From contig JAIQDT010014334.1 of NCBI GenBank assembly GCA_021521415.1, forward strand, positions 124,001 to 188,000: a DNA stretch of 64,000 nt, written 5' to 3'. The stretch comes from Bidens hawaiensis. Lineage: Eukaryota > Streptophyta > Magnoliopsida > Asterales > Asteraceae. Under the pieces are notes generated by a model that was given only the letters and a program-made list of their open reading frames with translations, had not been told where the DNA came from and did no database searches. Of this stretch, positions 45,049-54,002 are shown piece after piece. Numbering within the stretch: the stretch's first letter is position 1; each line of letters begins with the position of its first letter. Position numbers and translations under genes: made by a program.

Positions 45049-45299
45049 GCACGGCCCCGTGCTTGATGAGCACGCCCCCGTGCTTCTTTTTGACATGTGC
45101 CAGATTTGTTTTTCTTTTCTGTGAGCTGGCAACGGCCCCGTGGTTGGCAGGCACGGCTCCGTGTTTTTTAGTGACATGTGCTCAATTCTTCTTTGTCTTT
45201 TCTGCATTCTCGTCCACGGCCCCGTGATTTTCTTTCCAGATTTTGTCTTTTCTTGTTCCAAAAGCATGGGGGCGTGTTTCTTGAGGCATGGGGGCGTGT
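45049..45299. promoter_or_regulatory. Cluster of paired near-palindromes upstream of the LTR TATA
   Basis: Ten-bp cores of the form ACGG-NN-CCGT start at 45051 and 45072, 45132 and 45153, and a single one at 45216. A diverged pair (ATGGGGGCGT) starts at 45266 and 45288. Within pairs the spacing is 21, 21 and 22 bp. Outer bases often extend the symmetry (GCACGGCCCCGTGC at 45049-45062). Confidence 0.75.
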
Positions 45300-45491
45300 T
45301 TCTTTGTTTTCTTGTGTTTTCTTCTGCTTTTCTTCGTCTTTTTTCTTGTTTCTTTGTTTAGGGCTTAGTTTCACCTGAAATTATGTTTTATTATGATAAG
45401 TAGTCTTTTATGCTATGCTATTAGATAGAAATTGCAGTTTTTAGAGATTATTTGATGCCAAAAAGATGTATGTTTCTATGTACATCAAACA

Positions 45492-45530
45492 TCCCCACAC
45501 TTGAACATTGCTTGTCCTCAAGCAATCTTC
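45492..45530 (-). other. Athila-type polypurine tract, copy 1
   Basis: The minus strand reads TTGCTTGAGGACAAGCAATG followed by TTCAAGTGTGGGGA, the arrangement found before the 3' LTR of Athila-like elements (recalled). A second, similar stretch lies at 46846-46890. Confidence 0.6.
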
Positions 45531-45947
45531 TTATAAATATCCTCTAAAAACAGCAAACTTAGATTATCGTTATTCCTTAAATGAGCTCCAGGAAGATGAA
45601 AAATAAGAGAGAACTTTTGTTTTTATGAGCTTACGTTTATGCAAAACGTCACGTTCTCGCAGTGTTCACTCACACTCGGTTTTATATCTGATCATACCTG
45701 TGATGTATGTATGTGAACACTCTTTAGCCAAAATGCAACCTGTGATAAATAAGCTTGTAACAAGTTCAAATCTCCACCTTTTGAAGGGTTGCATAGATCA
45801 GAAGGTAAAAGGGATTTTGGTTTAGTGTGAGTGGGGATTGGTATTTTGTGGTGGTTCAAGGGTTAATTTAAATACAACTTCCGCTGATTGTCGGGAGTTT
45901 TGAGATGTCTTCAATGGTTAGCTCCTTTTCTCCGAGAGAGTTTTTTT

Positions 45948-46367
45948 TTATATACCTAACGACTCTTTTAAGGTCATATCGTCAAGACTGGTTTTATCGA
46001 GGATGTGGATCAATTCTTCCTCAATCGTATTCTGAATATAACTTTCAACTCTAATGGATCGTTCGGCTTTGAGCCTAATAGCCCCCACCCTCATTAGTTC
46101 GATATATTCATGTTGAGACTGAGTTTGACTTTTTCTACATCTTCCTTCGTGGGACCAGTTTCCGCAACCTAAACATCGTTCATATCTTTTCGCTCTTCTC
46201 TTCATTGCGTTCTTGGAAATTCCACAGAATGGTGGCCTTTGTTCGTTTTGGCGCCACTTTTTCCTCACCTCTTTGCTAAAGAGAAAAATTCTCTCCCTAA
46301 GTTCTGGAGGCAACCTAGGTTTTGCAAAGTGTATGCAGCAAAGGAAATTGAAATCGAAAGAATGCAT
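45948..46367 (-). CDS. Small basic ORF with CCHC-like motif
   Basis: A 139-residue frame. The first half is basic (LPPELRERIFLFSKEVRKKW, KNAMKRRAKRYERC), followed by CLGCGNWSHEGRC, a CX2CX4HX3C motif one residue short of the classic zinc knuckle. The acidic C-terminal helix is ESYIQNTIEEELIHILDKTS. I do not recognise the family. It lies between the two Athila-type polypurine stretches and so may be an accessory ORF of an Athila-like element. No promoter is obvious. Confidence 0.5.
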   Translation of the reverse strand: MHSFDFNFLCCIHFAKPRLPPELRERIFLFSKEVRKKWRQNEQRPPFCGISKNAMKRRAKRYERCLGCGNWSHEGRCRKSQTQSQHEYIELMRVGAIRLKAERSIRVESYIQNTIEEELIHILDKTSLDDMTLKESLGI

Positions 46368-46845
46368 TTCCAGTTCTTTCGGGTCTGCCAGTAAAAGACC
46401 AGTGTTGTATTTTACCGGTGAAAGTGGATAAGGTGATCGGATTTTTGGGTTTTGTAATTTTGGTAATGGGTTTGATCAAATTGTGTAGATATTACCTTCT
46501 TCCTTATACAACGCTTCGTGCGGTCTTGAAATGAATAATTACGACAAGTTATAAATCACACGAAACATATGACTCACTCAAAGCTTCCGAAAAAAATATT
46601 TATACGGCATGAGGTTTATCTCACAGTAACGGAGGAATTGGGTATTAACGCCATATTTTGCATAAATTTGTTCTCAATATTACAAAAACTTCTTCTTACG
46701 TTTTCACTTTTATGTAATGATTGGTTATTTGCAAAAAAAATTTTGGTTTTCTCTGTAGGTTTTTAAGTAATCTTTGTTTGCTGCAAAAAATATTTGTTTT
46801 AGAGAATTTTTATAATTAGTTGGATAAACAATTGGTCAAGTAATT

Positions 46846-46890
46846 CCCCTCCCCACACTTGAATCTCACATTGTCCTCAATGTGACAAGA
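46846..46890 (-). other. Athila-type polypurine tract, copy 2
   Basis: The minus strand reads CACATTGAGGACAATGTGAG then ATTCAAGTGTGGGGAGGGG, parallel in form to 45492-45530. It follows the Athila-like ORF at 47274-48560. Confidence 0.55.
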
Positions 46891-47273
46891 TTCATGAAAT
46901 ATAAAAATTCTAATTGAGTATTATGGGTAAAAATGGAGAGTTACTTCCCTACGGGTCAACGAAATTTCGACAGAGCGTCCCCTGTTTTTCGTCCGTTTTT
47001 CTATTTTTTTACCTGTATATAAAACTGCAAATATCCACAAACAACCAAGCATAAACTGCTGAAAATTGGGTATGGAATCATCCATCCCTTGCCCTATCGG
47101 GTTAAATTAGCTCCTAGCATAATGTCTTTGGCACCCACGGCCATAAAAATATCCAAACCAACATAAAAAACAAACAAACAAGTACGACGAAAAGTAAATT
47201 GTTCAAAACACAAATAAGTTCATAAAATACTACCAACCCAAGCCCATGCCCGACCTACCAGTGCCGCCAGTCA

Positions 47274-48560
47274 TCAATTACCCGTGTCCGGGTCAAATGG
47301 TCCCCACTGCCTGTCCATGCGATTACCCAACCGATCAATCTCTCGCCACGTCTCTGCATATTCGGCTGCTCTATGTGCATCTGAGGCAGCCATCTGCTCT
47401 GTAATCCTGTTAAATGAGGCGGTAGTGTTAGCTGAGAATTGATCAATAAGTCTATATATACCCTTGAAAGAGTATCGGCTATCGTGTGACGAACTGGGGC
47501 CGAACCCTGATGAAGATGGGCCTCCTCTCTGATGATAGGTTCGGCGGCGTTGTTGTCTGAGCGATGATTGTCGTCTCTCATGCACATCCTGTATCATCAT
47601 CTCTGACGGGTCTTCTGGGTCCCAAACTTGGTTGTTCTTATCACAGAATCTCAACATACCTGGGCTGATTTGCTGAACCATTTGCATGCTTTCACATTAA
47701 TCAAGGTTGAGAGCTATCATGTCTGGGCTTGGAGTTCTTTCTGTGTCTGCACCATAGGTCCTGTAGAGGTTGTAGATCCAGGGACCACCGAAGATCGGTG
47801 AATTTCCTCGGGCAGTAGCATTTGACATGAAAAGTTTGCAAAATAGCATAGTGATATTGCATGGTATTTCGTTTTTCATGCAGTACAACGCCCAAAGATC
47901 CCTTATGTTAACAACCCCCTCACTATGCCCTCGAGCCGTGACGGTATGACTCAGCAAACGGTGGATGTACCTCATCAGCGGGTCACACAGTGCTGATCTT
48001 TTTGAGACGCTTGGCCTATACGTTGTTGTTCCATAACTCAACTGTTCCCAAGCTTCTTCCCTAATGGTACCTGCTTCAGCTTCATCATCATCACCTTCAT
48101 CTGTGAAAGTTGTTTTATCATCGAACCAGATATCTGTGTCAGTTTCCTCGGCCGTGTAAATACCCAAATCAATTCCCAGTTGAGTGACAGAAGTTGTATG
48201 CCAAACACTCCCACGTCGGAACTCAATTGCCTTGTTATCCCACATGTCAAACTTTTTCTTCTTTATGTTGAACGAGGCCAGGAATTCTTTTGTAAGTTCT
48301 GTCACTGAATCCCCTATCTGGTTAAAAACCCGTCTCTAAGGTCCCTTTACAATGTTCTGATAGCGGTTCCATTGGTTGACGTGTCTTGGGGTCTCTTCAC
48401 ATGCATGGAAGTGGGCTTCTGGATATCTGTTGTTGAGATAGGTTAGTCTTTCGTTTGCCAATCGGTCCTTTGTCTTGCGGTTTCCGAAGATTAGGAATGC
48501 ATGAAACTCTTCCCCATACTCGGCCATCTGCACTTTATACTTAAATTTGTCAAAATTCAT
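47274..48560 (-). pseudogene. Athila ORF1-like reading frame with two in-frame stops
   Basis: One continuous frame of 429 codons is interrupted only by TAG (48336) and TAA (47697). The first part (FHAFLIFGNRKTKDRLANER) and the middle (DPLMRYIHRLLSHTVTARGH, NIRDLWALYCMKNEIPCNI, SPIFGGPWIYNLYRTYG) have the pattern of the Athila ORF-1 family of plant gypsy elements. The last part (SFKGIYRLIDQFSANTTASF, RITEQMAASDAHRAAEYAET) is the helical C-terminus. The frame is otherwise undamaged, so the stops are recent or tolerated. The pair of near-palindromes at 48599-48630 lies 39 bp upstream of its ATG. Function in the element is unknown. Confidence 0.7.
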
Positions 48561-48598
48561 GAAAAAATTTCAATTTGCTGAAACAGAGAGCAAAGCAC

Positions 48599-48709
48599 AC
48601 GGCGGCGTGCTTTCAGAAGCACGGCCCCGTGCTGCTGCTTCTGATTCAGTTCCTTTGATGTTTGACTTTTGGTTGACCACGACTCGTGTTGTTTTGTGCA
48701 CGGCTCGTG
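48599..48709. promoter_or_regulatory. Two near-palindrome pairs upstream of the Athila-like ORF
   Basis: Cores at 48599 (ACGGCGGCGT) and 48621 (ACGGCCCCGT), 22 bp apart; diverged 9-bp cores at 48679 (ACGACTCGT) and 48700 (ACGGCTCGT), 21 bp apart. No TATA box is visible between them and the ORF. Confidence 0.65.
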
Positions 48710-49149
48710 TTTTTAATTTCTATTTCAAAATTACCCAGACTCGAACCCTCGTCTCTAACCGATTATATCAATTGGGTTTAATGGTGTGTCGGGTATTTAT
48801 GCTAACACCCAAAACCCGATTTGTTTCTTTCAATTAAACCCTAACCATCAAACATTCAACAATCTATTCATCATATGCAAGCAAACTAACCCATGCCCTT
48901 TTCGGGTTTTGACCCGATTTGGTCGATTTTGAGCGATTTTAGGGTTAAACTAACCTAAAATGACGAATTTGGACAATGAAATTGTTAAATTAACATACCT
49001 TAGGTTTAGAATCGAAGATTTGATAAAGAAATTAACAAAATGGTTGAAGGTTGGCGGTTTTTGGTTCAGAATGTAGTTGTATTAGGGTTGGTGGTTGGAG
49101 AAAGTTATTTTATTAAGTTTAAAACTCGTAACTGTTCTGGACCAAAAAC

Positions 49150-49180
49150 ACGGCCCCGTGCTTTTGGAGCACGGTACCGT
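49150..49180. promoter_or_regulatory. Near-palindrome pair
   Basis: ACGGCCCCGT at 49150 and ACGGTACCGT at 49171, 21 bp apart. A weak TATA-like TAATAAAATA (minus strand) lies at 49106-49115. Confidence 0.65.
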
Positions 49181-49425
49181 GCTGCTTAGTGCATACAGTA
49201 CTGTTTTGTTTATTTTGTTTATTTGTCGAGCTGGTTTGTTTTTAACTGGGTTTTTATTTTCTGGTTATTTTAACACTTGGTAATTAAACATCCTAAATTT
49301 TATTAAAAACATAAAACTAAAGACATAATTAAAGATAGATGAAATGGAAAGTACAACAACAATTCTCAGGGTTCTAACACATAGTACTAGCGGAAACAAC
49401 TTAAACACGAAACGAAGTCAGAACT

Positions 49426-49764
49426 TCAACGGCCACCACTCCCGAACAAGTCCTGGATGTGTGGTGATGCTCGTTTGGCTTCCAAAAGTTCGTCAAGCTT
49501 TTTGTTGAGCGTGACAATTTCTCGGTTGAGAAAGTTAAGTTTGGAAGTCACATCTTTGTGGTGGCCATCCACAACATGGAAGTTCTCAAACCTAAGCAGG
49601 TCGACTTTGTTTATTAACTCGACTACTCGAGCTTTGGTTTGCATGTTGCTTTCAACTTGATCTCTTACGATGCATTGGAGTCTCATGATTTCTTCCTCAA
49701 GGAAGGAAAATTCATGTTGTTTCCCCTTCTTCACTGGCCTCCATTCCATCCATTTTCTTTCCAT
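49426..49764 (-). CDS. Small coiled-coil ORF with its own promoter-like module
   Basis: A 112-residue frame, MERKWMEWRPVKKGKQ..., with two helical heptad stretches (EFSFLEEEIMRLQCIVRDQV; KLNFLNREIVTLNKKLDELL), ending LFGSGGR. No known family recognised. Upstream on the minus strand are a TATATAAT box (49813-49820, 48 bp before the ATG) and, 16 bp beyond it, a near-palindrome pair (49837-49872), then a second pair at 49951-49982. This mirrors the layout upstream of the TATA in the LTR at 44.5 kb and would give a leader of about 20 nt. It looks like an expressed mini-gene inside transposon DNA. Confidence 0.55.
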   Translation of the reverse strand: MERKWMEWRPVKKGKQHEFSFLEEEIMRLQCIVRDQVESNMQTKARVVELINKVDLLRFENFHVVDGHHKDVTSKLNFLNREIVTLNKKLDELLEAKRASPHIQDLFGSGGR

Positions 49765-49812
49765 TTAGGTAGTTTTTGTTTGGTGTGAATGGAATAGTGA
49801 ATTTATGCATGC

Positions 49813-49820
49813 ATTATATA
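49813..49820 (-). promoter_or_regulatory. TATA box of the small coiled-coil ORF
   Basis: Minus-strand TATATAAT in CTCTATATAATGCATGC, 48 bp upstream of the ATG and 16 bp below the nearest near-palindrome. Confidence 0.6.
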
Positions 49821-49836
49821 GAGACTGGAAAGTAGA

Positions 49837-49984
49837 ACACGGCACCGTGTTTTTGGAAGCACGGCCCCGTGCTGCTAGAGGAATAAATGTTTCTGAGTCA
49901 GAGAATTGTACGGAGTCAGCGCGTATCATGCTGAAGATTCTAGGGTGACCACGGCACCGTGCTTAGGAAAACACGGCCCCGTGC
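49837..49984. promoter_or_regulatory. Two near-palindrome pairs upstream of the coiled-coil ORF
   Basis: Cores ACGGCACCGT at 49839 and ACGGCCCCGT at 49861 (22 bp), then ACGGCACCGT at 49951 and ACGGCCCCGT at 49973 (22 bp). Flanking bases extend several to GCACGGCCCCGTGC. Confidence 0.75.
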
Positions 49985-50143
49985 TTTTGTCACAGTGAAT
50001 TTCCTTTTAGTTTTCAACATGATTCATGATCCGGAATTTTTAGAATGACGTTTATTGAGATAATTTGGAAGTTTGGTCATCTAAAATATTACTTTTCATT
50101 AAATAAAGATCCTAGAACAATTACGGGATAAGCCCCGGGTTTC

Positions 50144-50521
50144 CTAGGAAAAGAAAATAATCGGGTTAAGCCGAAGTCCTAACACATTGTGCTTAATGCA
50201 CTTGTTTACACATGAAAACAAAAGGTTAAGTTTCCTAAATTCCCCGAAAGGCTCTCCTCCTCCGAATGGTCCCGGTGGTGGAAAATATGTGAAACCGAGA
50301 ACTTGAAACTGGAGTTGCTCGTTGATGTCTCGGAGTTCCATTTTCATGTTTTCCACTGATTCGGTGAGTTGCACGAGACGCATCTCCGCAAGGAAATTCA
50401 TTTCGGTGAGTTCTTTCACGAATTCTTGAAGTTTCAAGAGAAGCTCGGTTTTGGAAACATGGCGGGCATCGTTTCTCGGATGTCGGGAAACAGGGATTGC
50501 TTCACTCATCTCAGTTGGCAT
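50144..50521 (-). CDS. Small coiled-coil ORF next to an LTR
   Basis: A 125-residue frame beginning MPTEMSEAIPVSRHPRND. Residues 25-75 form a likely coiled coil (KTELLLKLQEFVKELTEMNF, LVQLTESVENMKMELRDINE), followed by the Pro/Gly-rich FPPPGPFGGGEPFGEF. No family recognised. Upstream come five GGTTTT units (about 50542-50570) and an AT dinucleotide run with TATA potential (50588-50612) inside the adjoining LTR, so the LTR could supply its promoter. Similar in size and style to 49426-49764, but not a clear paralogue. Confidence 0.45.
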   Translation of the reverse strand: MPTEMSEAIPVSRHPRNDARHVSKTELLLKLQEFVKELTEMNFLAEMRLVQLTESVENMKMELRDINEQLQFQVLGFTYFPPPGPFGGGEPFGEFRKLNLLFSCVNKCIKHNVLGLRLNPIIFFS

Positions 50522-50541
50522 GTTGAATTTTCAGAGGTTTT

Positions 50542-50571
50542 CGGTTTTGGTTTTGGTTTTGGTTTTGGTTT
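50542..50571. repeat. Short GGTTTT repeat
   Basis: About five tandem GGTTTT units at the junction between the coiled-coil ORF leader and the LTR. Not the plant telomere repeat (TTTAGGG). Confidence 0.8.
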
Positions 50572-51750
50572 GTGCACGGCTAACTGTTATTATATATATA
50601 TATATATATATATATGTTAATTAACCGCATAATTAGCTAAGTCGGTATTTCAGTTAACTGACAAATTGTCTGAGTCGGGTTCATTTGTTTAATTTATGCA
50701 GATGGGCTAACTAGTTAGTTCAGGCCCACTGTTCATTCTGGCTTCTGGGCCTAGTTAGGCCAGACCCACAGACCACAATTGGCCACTCACTGGCCGAGAA
50801 CTCTGAGGCAGATAACTCAGCCGATAACTCAAGGTGACCCGAGAACTCTTATTTGACCGAAAACTCGAGTTACTGAGAACACGTGTTGACCGAGAACTTG
50901 TGTTGACCGAAAACTCTAGTTTGACCGAAAACTCAATGGGGGCTCGTGGCCGAGAACTCACCGGGAACTCGTGACCGAGAACTAAGGTCACTGAGAACCC
51001 CATACCTGATGCTTTCAGTTCATTTTTCTATCTTAGCATTTCTACCCTAGCTTAGTTAACTGTTTTATGGTTCATATCATTGGTTTTAGCCACATTTTCT
51101 ACTCATCCTAACCGTTTTACATCTGTTAGTATTTCCTTATCAAGATCCAACCCTTTTTAGGTATAAAGTTTAAACCTTTATCCATATCAAACACGTTTTA
51201 GCTAGGTCTTCAGGTAACAAGCCGATTAAGTTCATCTTTTAATATCAAGTTTGCATTTTTATGAAACATCTAGACCCGATCTACTCTAGGGTTAGGTTTC
51301 ATGGCAAACCGTTCATAAAAACGTAACCTTTAAGGTTAACGCACGTACCTTTAAGCGTTTTTAGGCTTCGGGTTAGCTTGTTTATGAACTAGGATCTTGT
51401 ATCTTGCTTAAATATCCAAGATCTATTAATATTTATCTTGGTTTAAGTCTCGGATCTTGTTTTCTCTCTTGCGGCCGTAAGTAGGAGAGTATGTGTGTGT
51501 TTTATGGTGTAGGCAAGGTGTAGAATGGATGGGAATGGAAAGGATTAGGGTTTAATGGGTATTTATACGCCCTTAAGCCCATGGACCTAAGGCCCATCTT
51601 TCTTTTTTGGTCCATAATTAGCTCCATCTAATTAGCCTACTTATCTCTCTATCCTTATTATTTTATTATTTCTTTACTAGCTCGAGTAAACTTGTCTATC
51701 ATAAGAAATAATATATAAAATATTATTTTTTGAAACCTTGGGATGTTACA
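50571..51750 (-). repeat. LTR of the Tekay-like element, right copy
   Basis: About 1180 bp, partner of 41269-42422, with the same CCGAGAAC array (50770-51000) and a longer AT dinucleotide run. On its inner (left) side there is no primer binding site, so this edge is a truncation or a later insertion junction. On the right it abuts Tat gag sequence. No target duplication with the other side was found. Confidence 0.75.
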
Positions 51751-52035
51751 TAGTGACTCGCGCTGAAGAGTTCGCTTTGTTCTTGTTGCCTATCAATGAT
51801 CTTACGTCAAGCTGTTTCGATCTATCCGCGGAAGGCTGGAGCCTTGACTAAATGGTTCCCTTGGCCTGCCTGTTTGGCCACGGAGGTCAAAATTCCACCT
51901 TTGGAATTTGCTTTTGGCTATTAGTACCTAAATTCTTTTCGGTCCTTGCGAACAGCTTTGCTGCGGACATTATATCGTTCCAAGACGTAGGCATCCCATC
52001 TCTGCCAGTTAGAGTGCGAATCATTTCATTACTCT

Positions 52036-53101
52036 TCACATTTTACGGAAGGCTCCCACCAACATGTCTTCACTTATTCCGCCAATATTGAGACTCTCAT
52101 TGTTAAACCGAGTAATGAAGTCTTCAATAGACTCATTATTTCGTCTAACCATATCCAATATTTCAGACGGATCACAGGTGTGCTTATTCTGTTGGCTGAA
52201 ATGTTGAGAAAATTTAGCCACAAATTCATCCCAACTTTTAATTTGCCCGTCCGGCAACTTCTCAAACCATTCACGTGCTGCCCCAGTGAATGTCAAAGCG
52301 AACATGTGACACCAGTAAGGAAAAGTCCAACTGCTGACTCCCTACGCAGCCACAAAGTTCAATAGGTGGTCACTAGGATCAGTCATCCCGTTGTATTTCC
52401 CCACAAACGTTGGAATTTTTGCATTGACCGGGAACGGGGGCTGTTGCAATGCGTGCGATGAATTTGGACTTTTCAGCAAAGGATGCCGGACGATATAGCT
52501 TGGTGAAATCTTCTTCAGCATCACTATGGTATTCGGCCTGACGAACTATCGCCTGCGGACGACTAGTTCCTTCTCGCCCATGAATCCTGCTATCACCGCT
52601 GTAATAACTGAATTCACCCGGACGATACGTCGGATCGTAACTGTCATGCTCGTCTCTATAGGAGGGGACACGCATGACCATACGAGGACGGTCACACCTC
52701 CTCCATTCTTCTCCAGGAGATCTCTCCGTCTGAAGACTATGACGCATCTGACTCCTCCTCACCGTTGTGGGAGGAGAAGGAGATCTCCTAGGAGATTCAT
52801 CATAAGCTAGAGTACGAGCACGAAGTCGCTCTTCACGAACCATGCGCTCGTACTTGGCTGTGGCATTTTCCTTTTGGATACGGAACCATTCTTCAGGGGA
52901 TAAAGGTCCCATAGCTCTGGAATTTTGACGATGGGTTCTCACCGGCTCAAAATTGTCGTAACCATCTTCCAGACCTAATTCGGTACGGATCCGGCGAGTT
53001 TCCACAGTACTACGTCCTAAGTCACCTGGAGTAAGACCTCCGAGTACTTCGACATCAGTAGTGCGTATAACAGTTGTAGGGGGTTCCTGTTGGCCCTTCA
53101 A
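52036..53101 (-). pseudogene. Gag of the Tat element
   Basis: The N-terminal frame (52379-53101) is Arg/Ser-rich (PSRRSPSPPTTVRRS-like). After a shift near 52380-52500, 52036-52305 carries the gag core MFALTFTGAAREWFEKLPDG, SWDEFVAKFSQHFSQQ and ESIEDFITRFNNESLNI. Homologous sequence continues with shifts and stops to 51751, where the Tekay-like LTR interrupts. The protease resumes at 40805. Confidence 0.8.
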
Positions 53102-53180
53102 GAAATTGACTCATATCGTACGAACCAAAAACCAACAAAAAAAACTTTCACAGTTCTAGCACAAGCACGGATGAAACCAA

Positions 53181-54002
53181 TGAAGAAACACAGATCTAAT
53201 CGCCTTAACGGGTCCTAGATCCAATGAGCCCACAAGGTAGGGTACAAACAAAAACCGACAACGATACGAGTCCAATATCCCAAAGTCCAGTGACAGAAAC
53301 CTGCAAAACAGACACCGTGAGCTCGTTACGGGAAGGACAAGAGGGGGGGGGGTCTTCACGTAAACACCCTCCGGTGTGAGAATAAGTACTATTCCGGTGA
53401 AGATAAAGTACTTAGAGTATTTAGAGTAGATAGTTGGGAGTGAATAAATACCTCATGAAGATTGTGAAGTTATTTATAGCCGAAGGATGAGGGAATATTA
53501 TTGGTCCGCTGTCCTCTTCTAGAAAATGCTCTCATAACCGTCTGGACACGTACCCTCAAGTGATAGGTTGAGCTATACGGCCCATGTGCATGGTTGTAAC
53601 AACCTGGACATGTGTCCTCCTGTAATAGGTCGGAATAAACCTGACCATGTGCATGGTTATAACAATCTGGCCGTGTGTCATTCTCTTATTGGCTGACGGA
53701 TCACGTATTCCCCAAGAAAGGATCTTGATAAATCTTCTAGAAAGTACTTAGTTGATTACAGCTGTCCTATGACATTGCCTTCTGGTCATATTTGAGGGTG
53801 AGAATACTATTCTGCGGATGACTTTTGAGGGCGTCTGGATGTTCCCACACATAGTCTCTAGGGAGTATCATTATTCTTCCTTTACTGAGTCATGCGGGTG
53901 ATCTGTTTGTCCCGCGGGTGTCATATGAGGAGTTGCCCTCTGACCCGCGGGTGATTCTTAAGGGTATTTGGGTCTTTTTGGTACCCTAGCTCTAAAATCA
54001 CA
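53181..54002 (-). repeat. 5' LTR of the Tat element
   Basis: TG...CA bounded in plus coordinates (TGAAGAAACAC ... AAAATCACA), about 822 bp. 53181-53560 matches the truncated 3' LTR at 21645-22017. A minus-strand TATA (TATAAATAAC) lies near 53470. The right edge is inferred from the CA dinucleotide only. The primer binding site would be the TTGGTTTCATCC sequence (minus) just inside, which I could not assign to a tRNA. Confidence 0.7.

Larger units (their letters stand above)
44465..45491 (-). repeat. LTR at 44.5-45.5 kb with palindrome-rich promoter
   Basis: TGTAAGGCCCC...CATCAAACA, 1027 bp. The inner edge is fixed by the primer binding site. At the other edge the minus strand reads CAAGTGTGGGGA directly before it, the form of polypurine tract typical of Athila-like elements, so on that side it behaves like a 3' LTR. 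The minus-strand TATA (TATAAATA, 45023-45030) is preceded upstream by three pairs and a single copy of an ACGGccCCGT near-palindrome (45049-45299). It does not match the LTR at 41269-42422 by eye. Confidence 0.65.
21645..54002 (-). mobile_element. Tat/Retand-type Ty3/gypsy element, split by nested insertions
   Basis: Minus-strand element whose parts in order are 5' LTR 53181-54002, gag 52036-53101, protease 40052-40805, RT from 40052/26400 down to 25716, RNase H 25241-25567, a second RNase H about 24640-25080, integrase 23648-24533 and a truncated 3' LTR. The extra RNase H after the first is the hallmark of the Tat lineage. Protease and RT join exactly across element C. Stops and shifts are frequent, so it is dead. 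Target-site duplications were not found. Confidence 0.85.

Noticed and set aside
45022..45378. Overlapping open frames on both strands
   Set aside because: They result from the repeated palindromic GC cores in the LTR promoter and encode low-complexity peptides.
41264..51755. Simple pairing of the two 1.15-kb LTRs as one complete element
   Set aside because: The right LTR lacks an adjacent primer binding site, the flanking 5-mers (TTAAT and TAGTG) do not match, and the interior mixes lineages. A mosaic fits better than one intact element.
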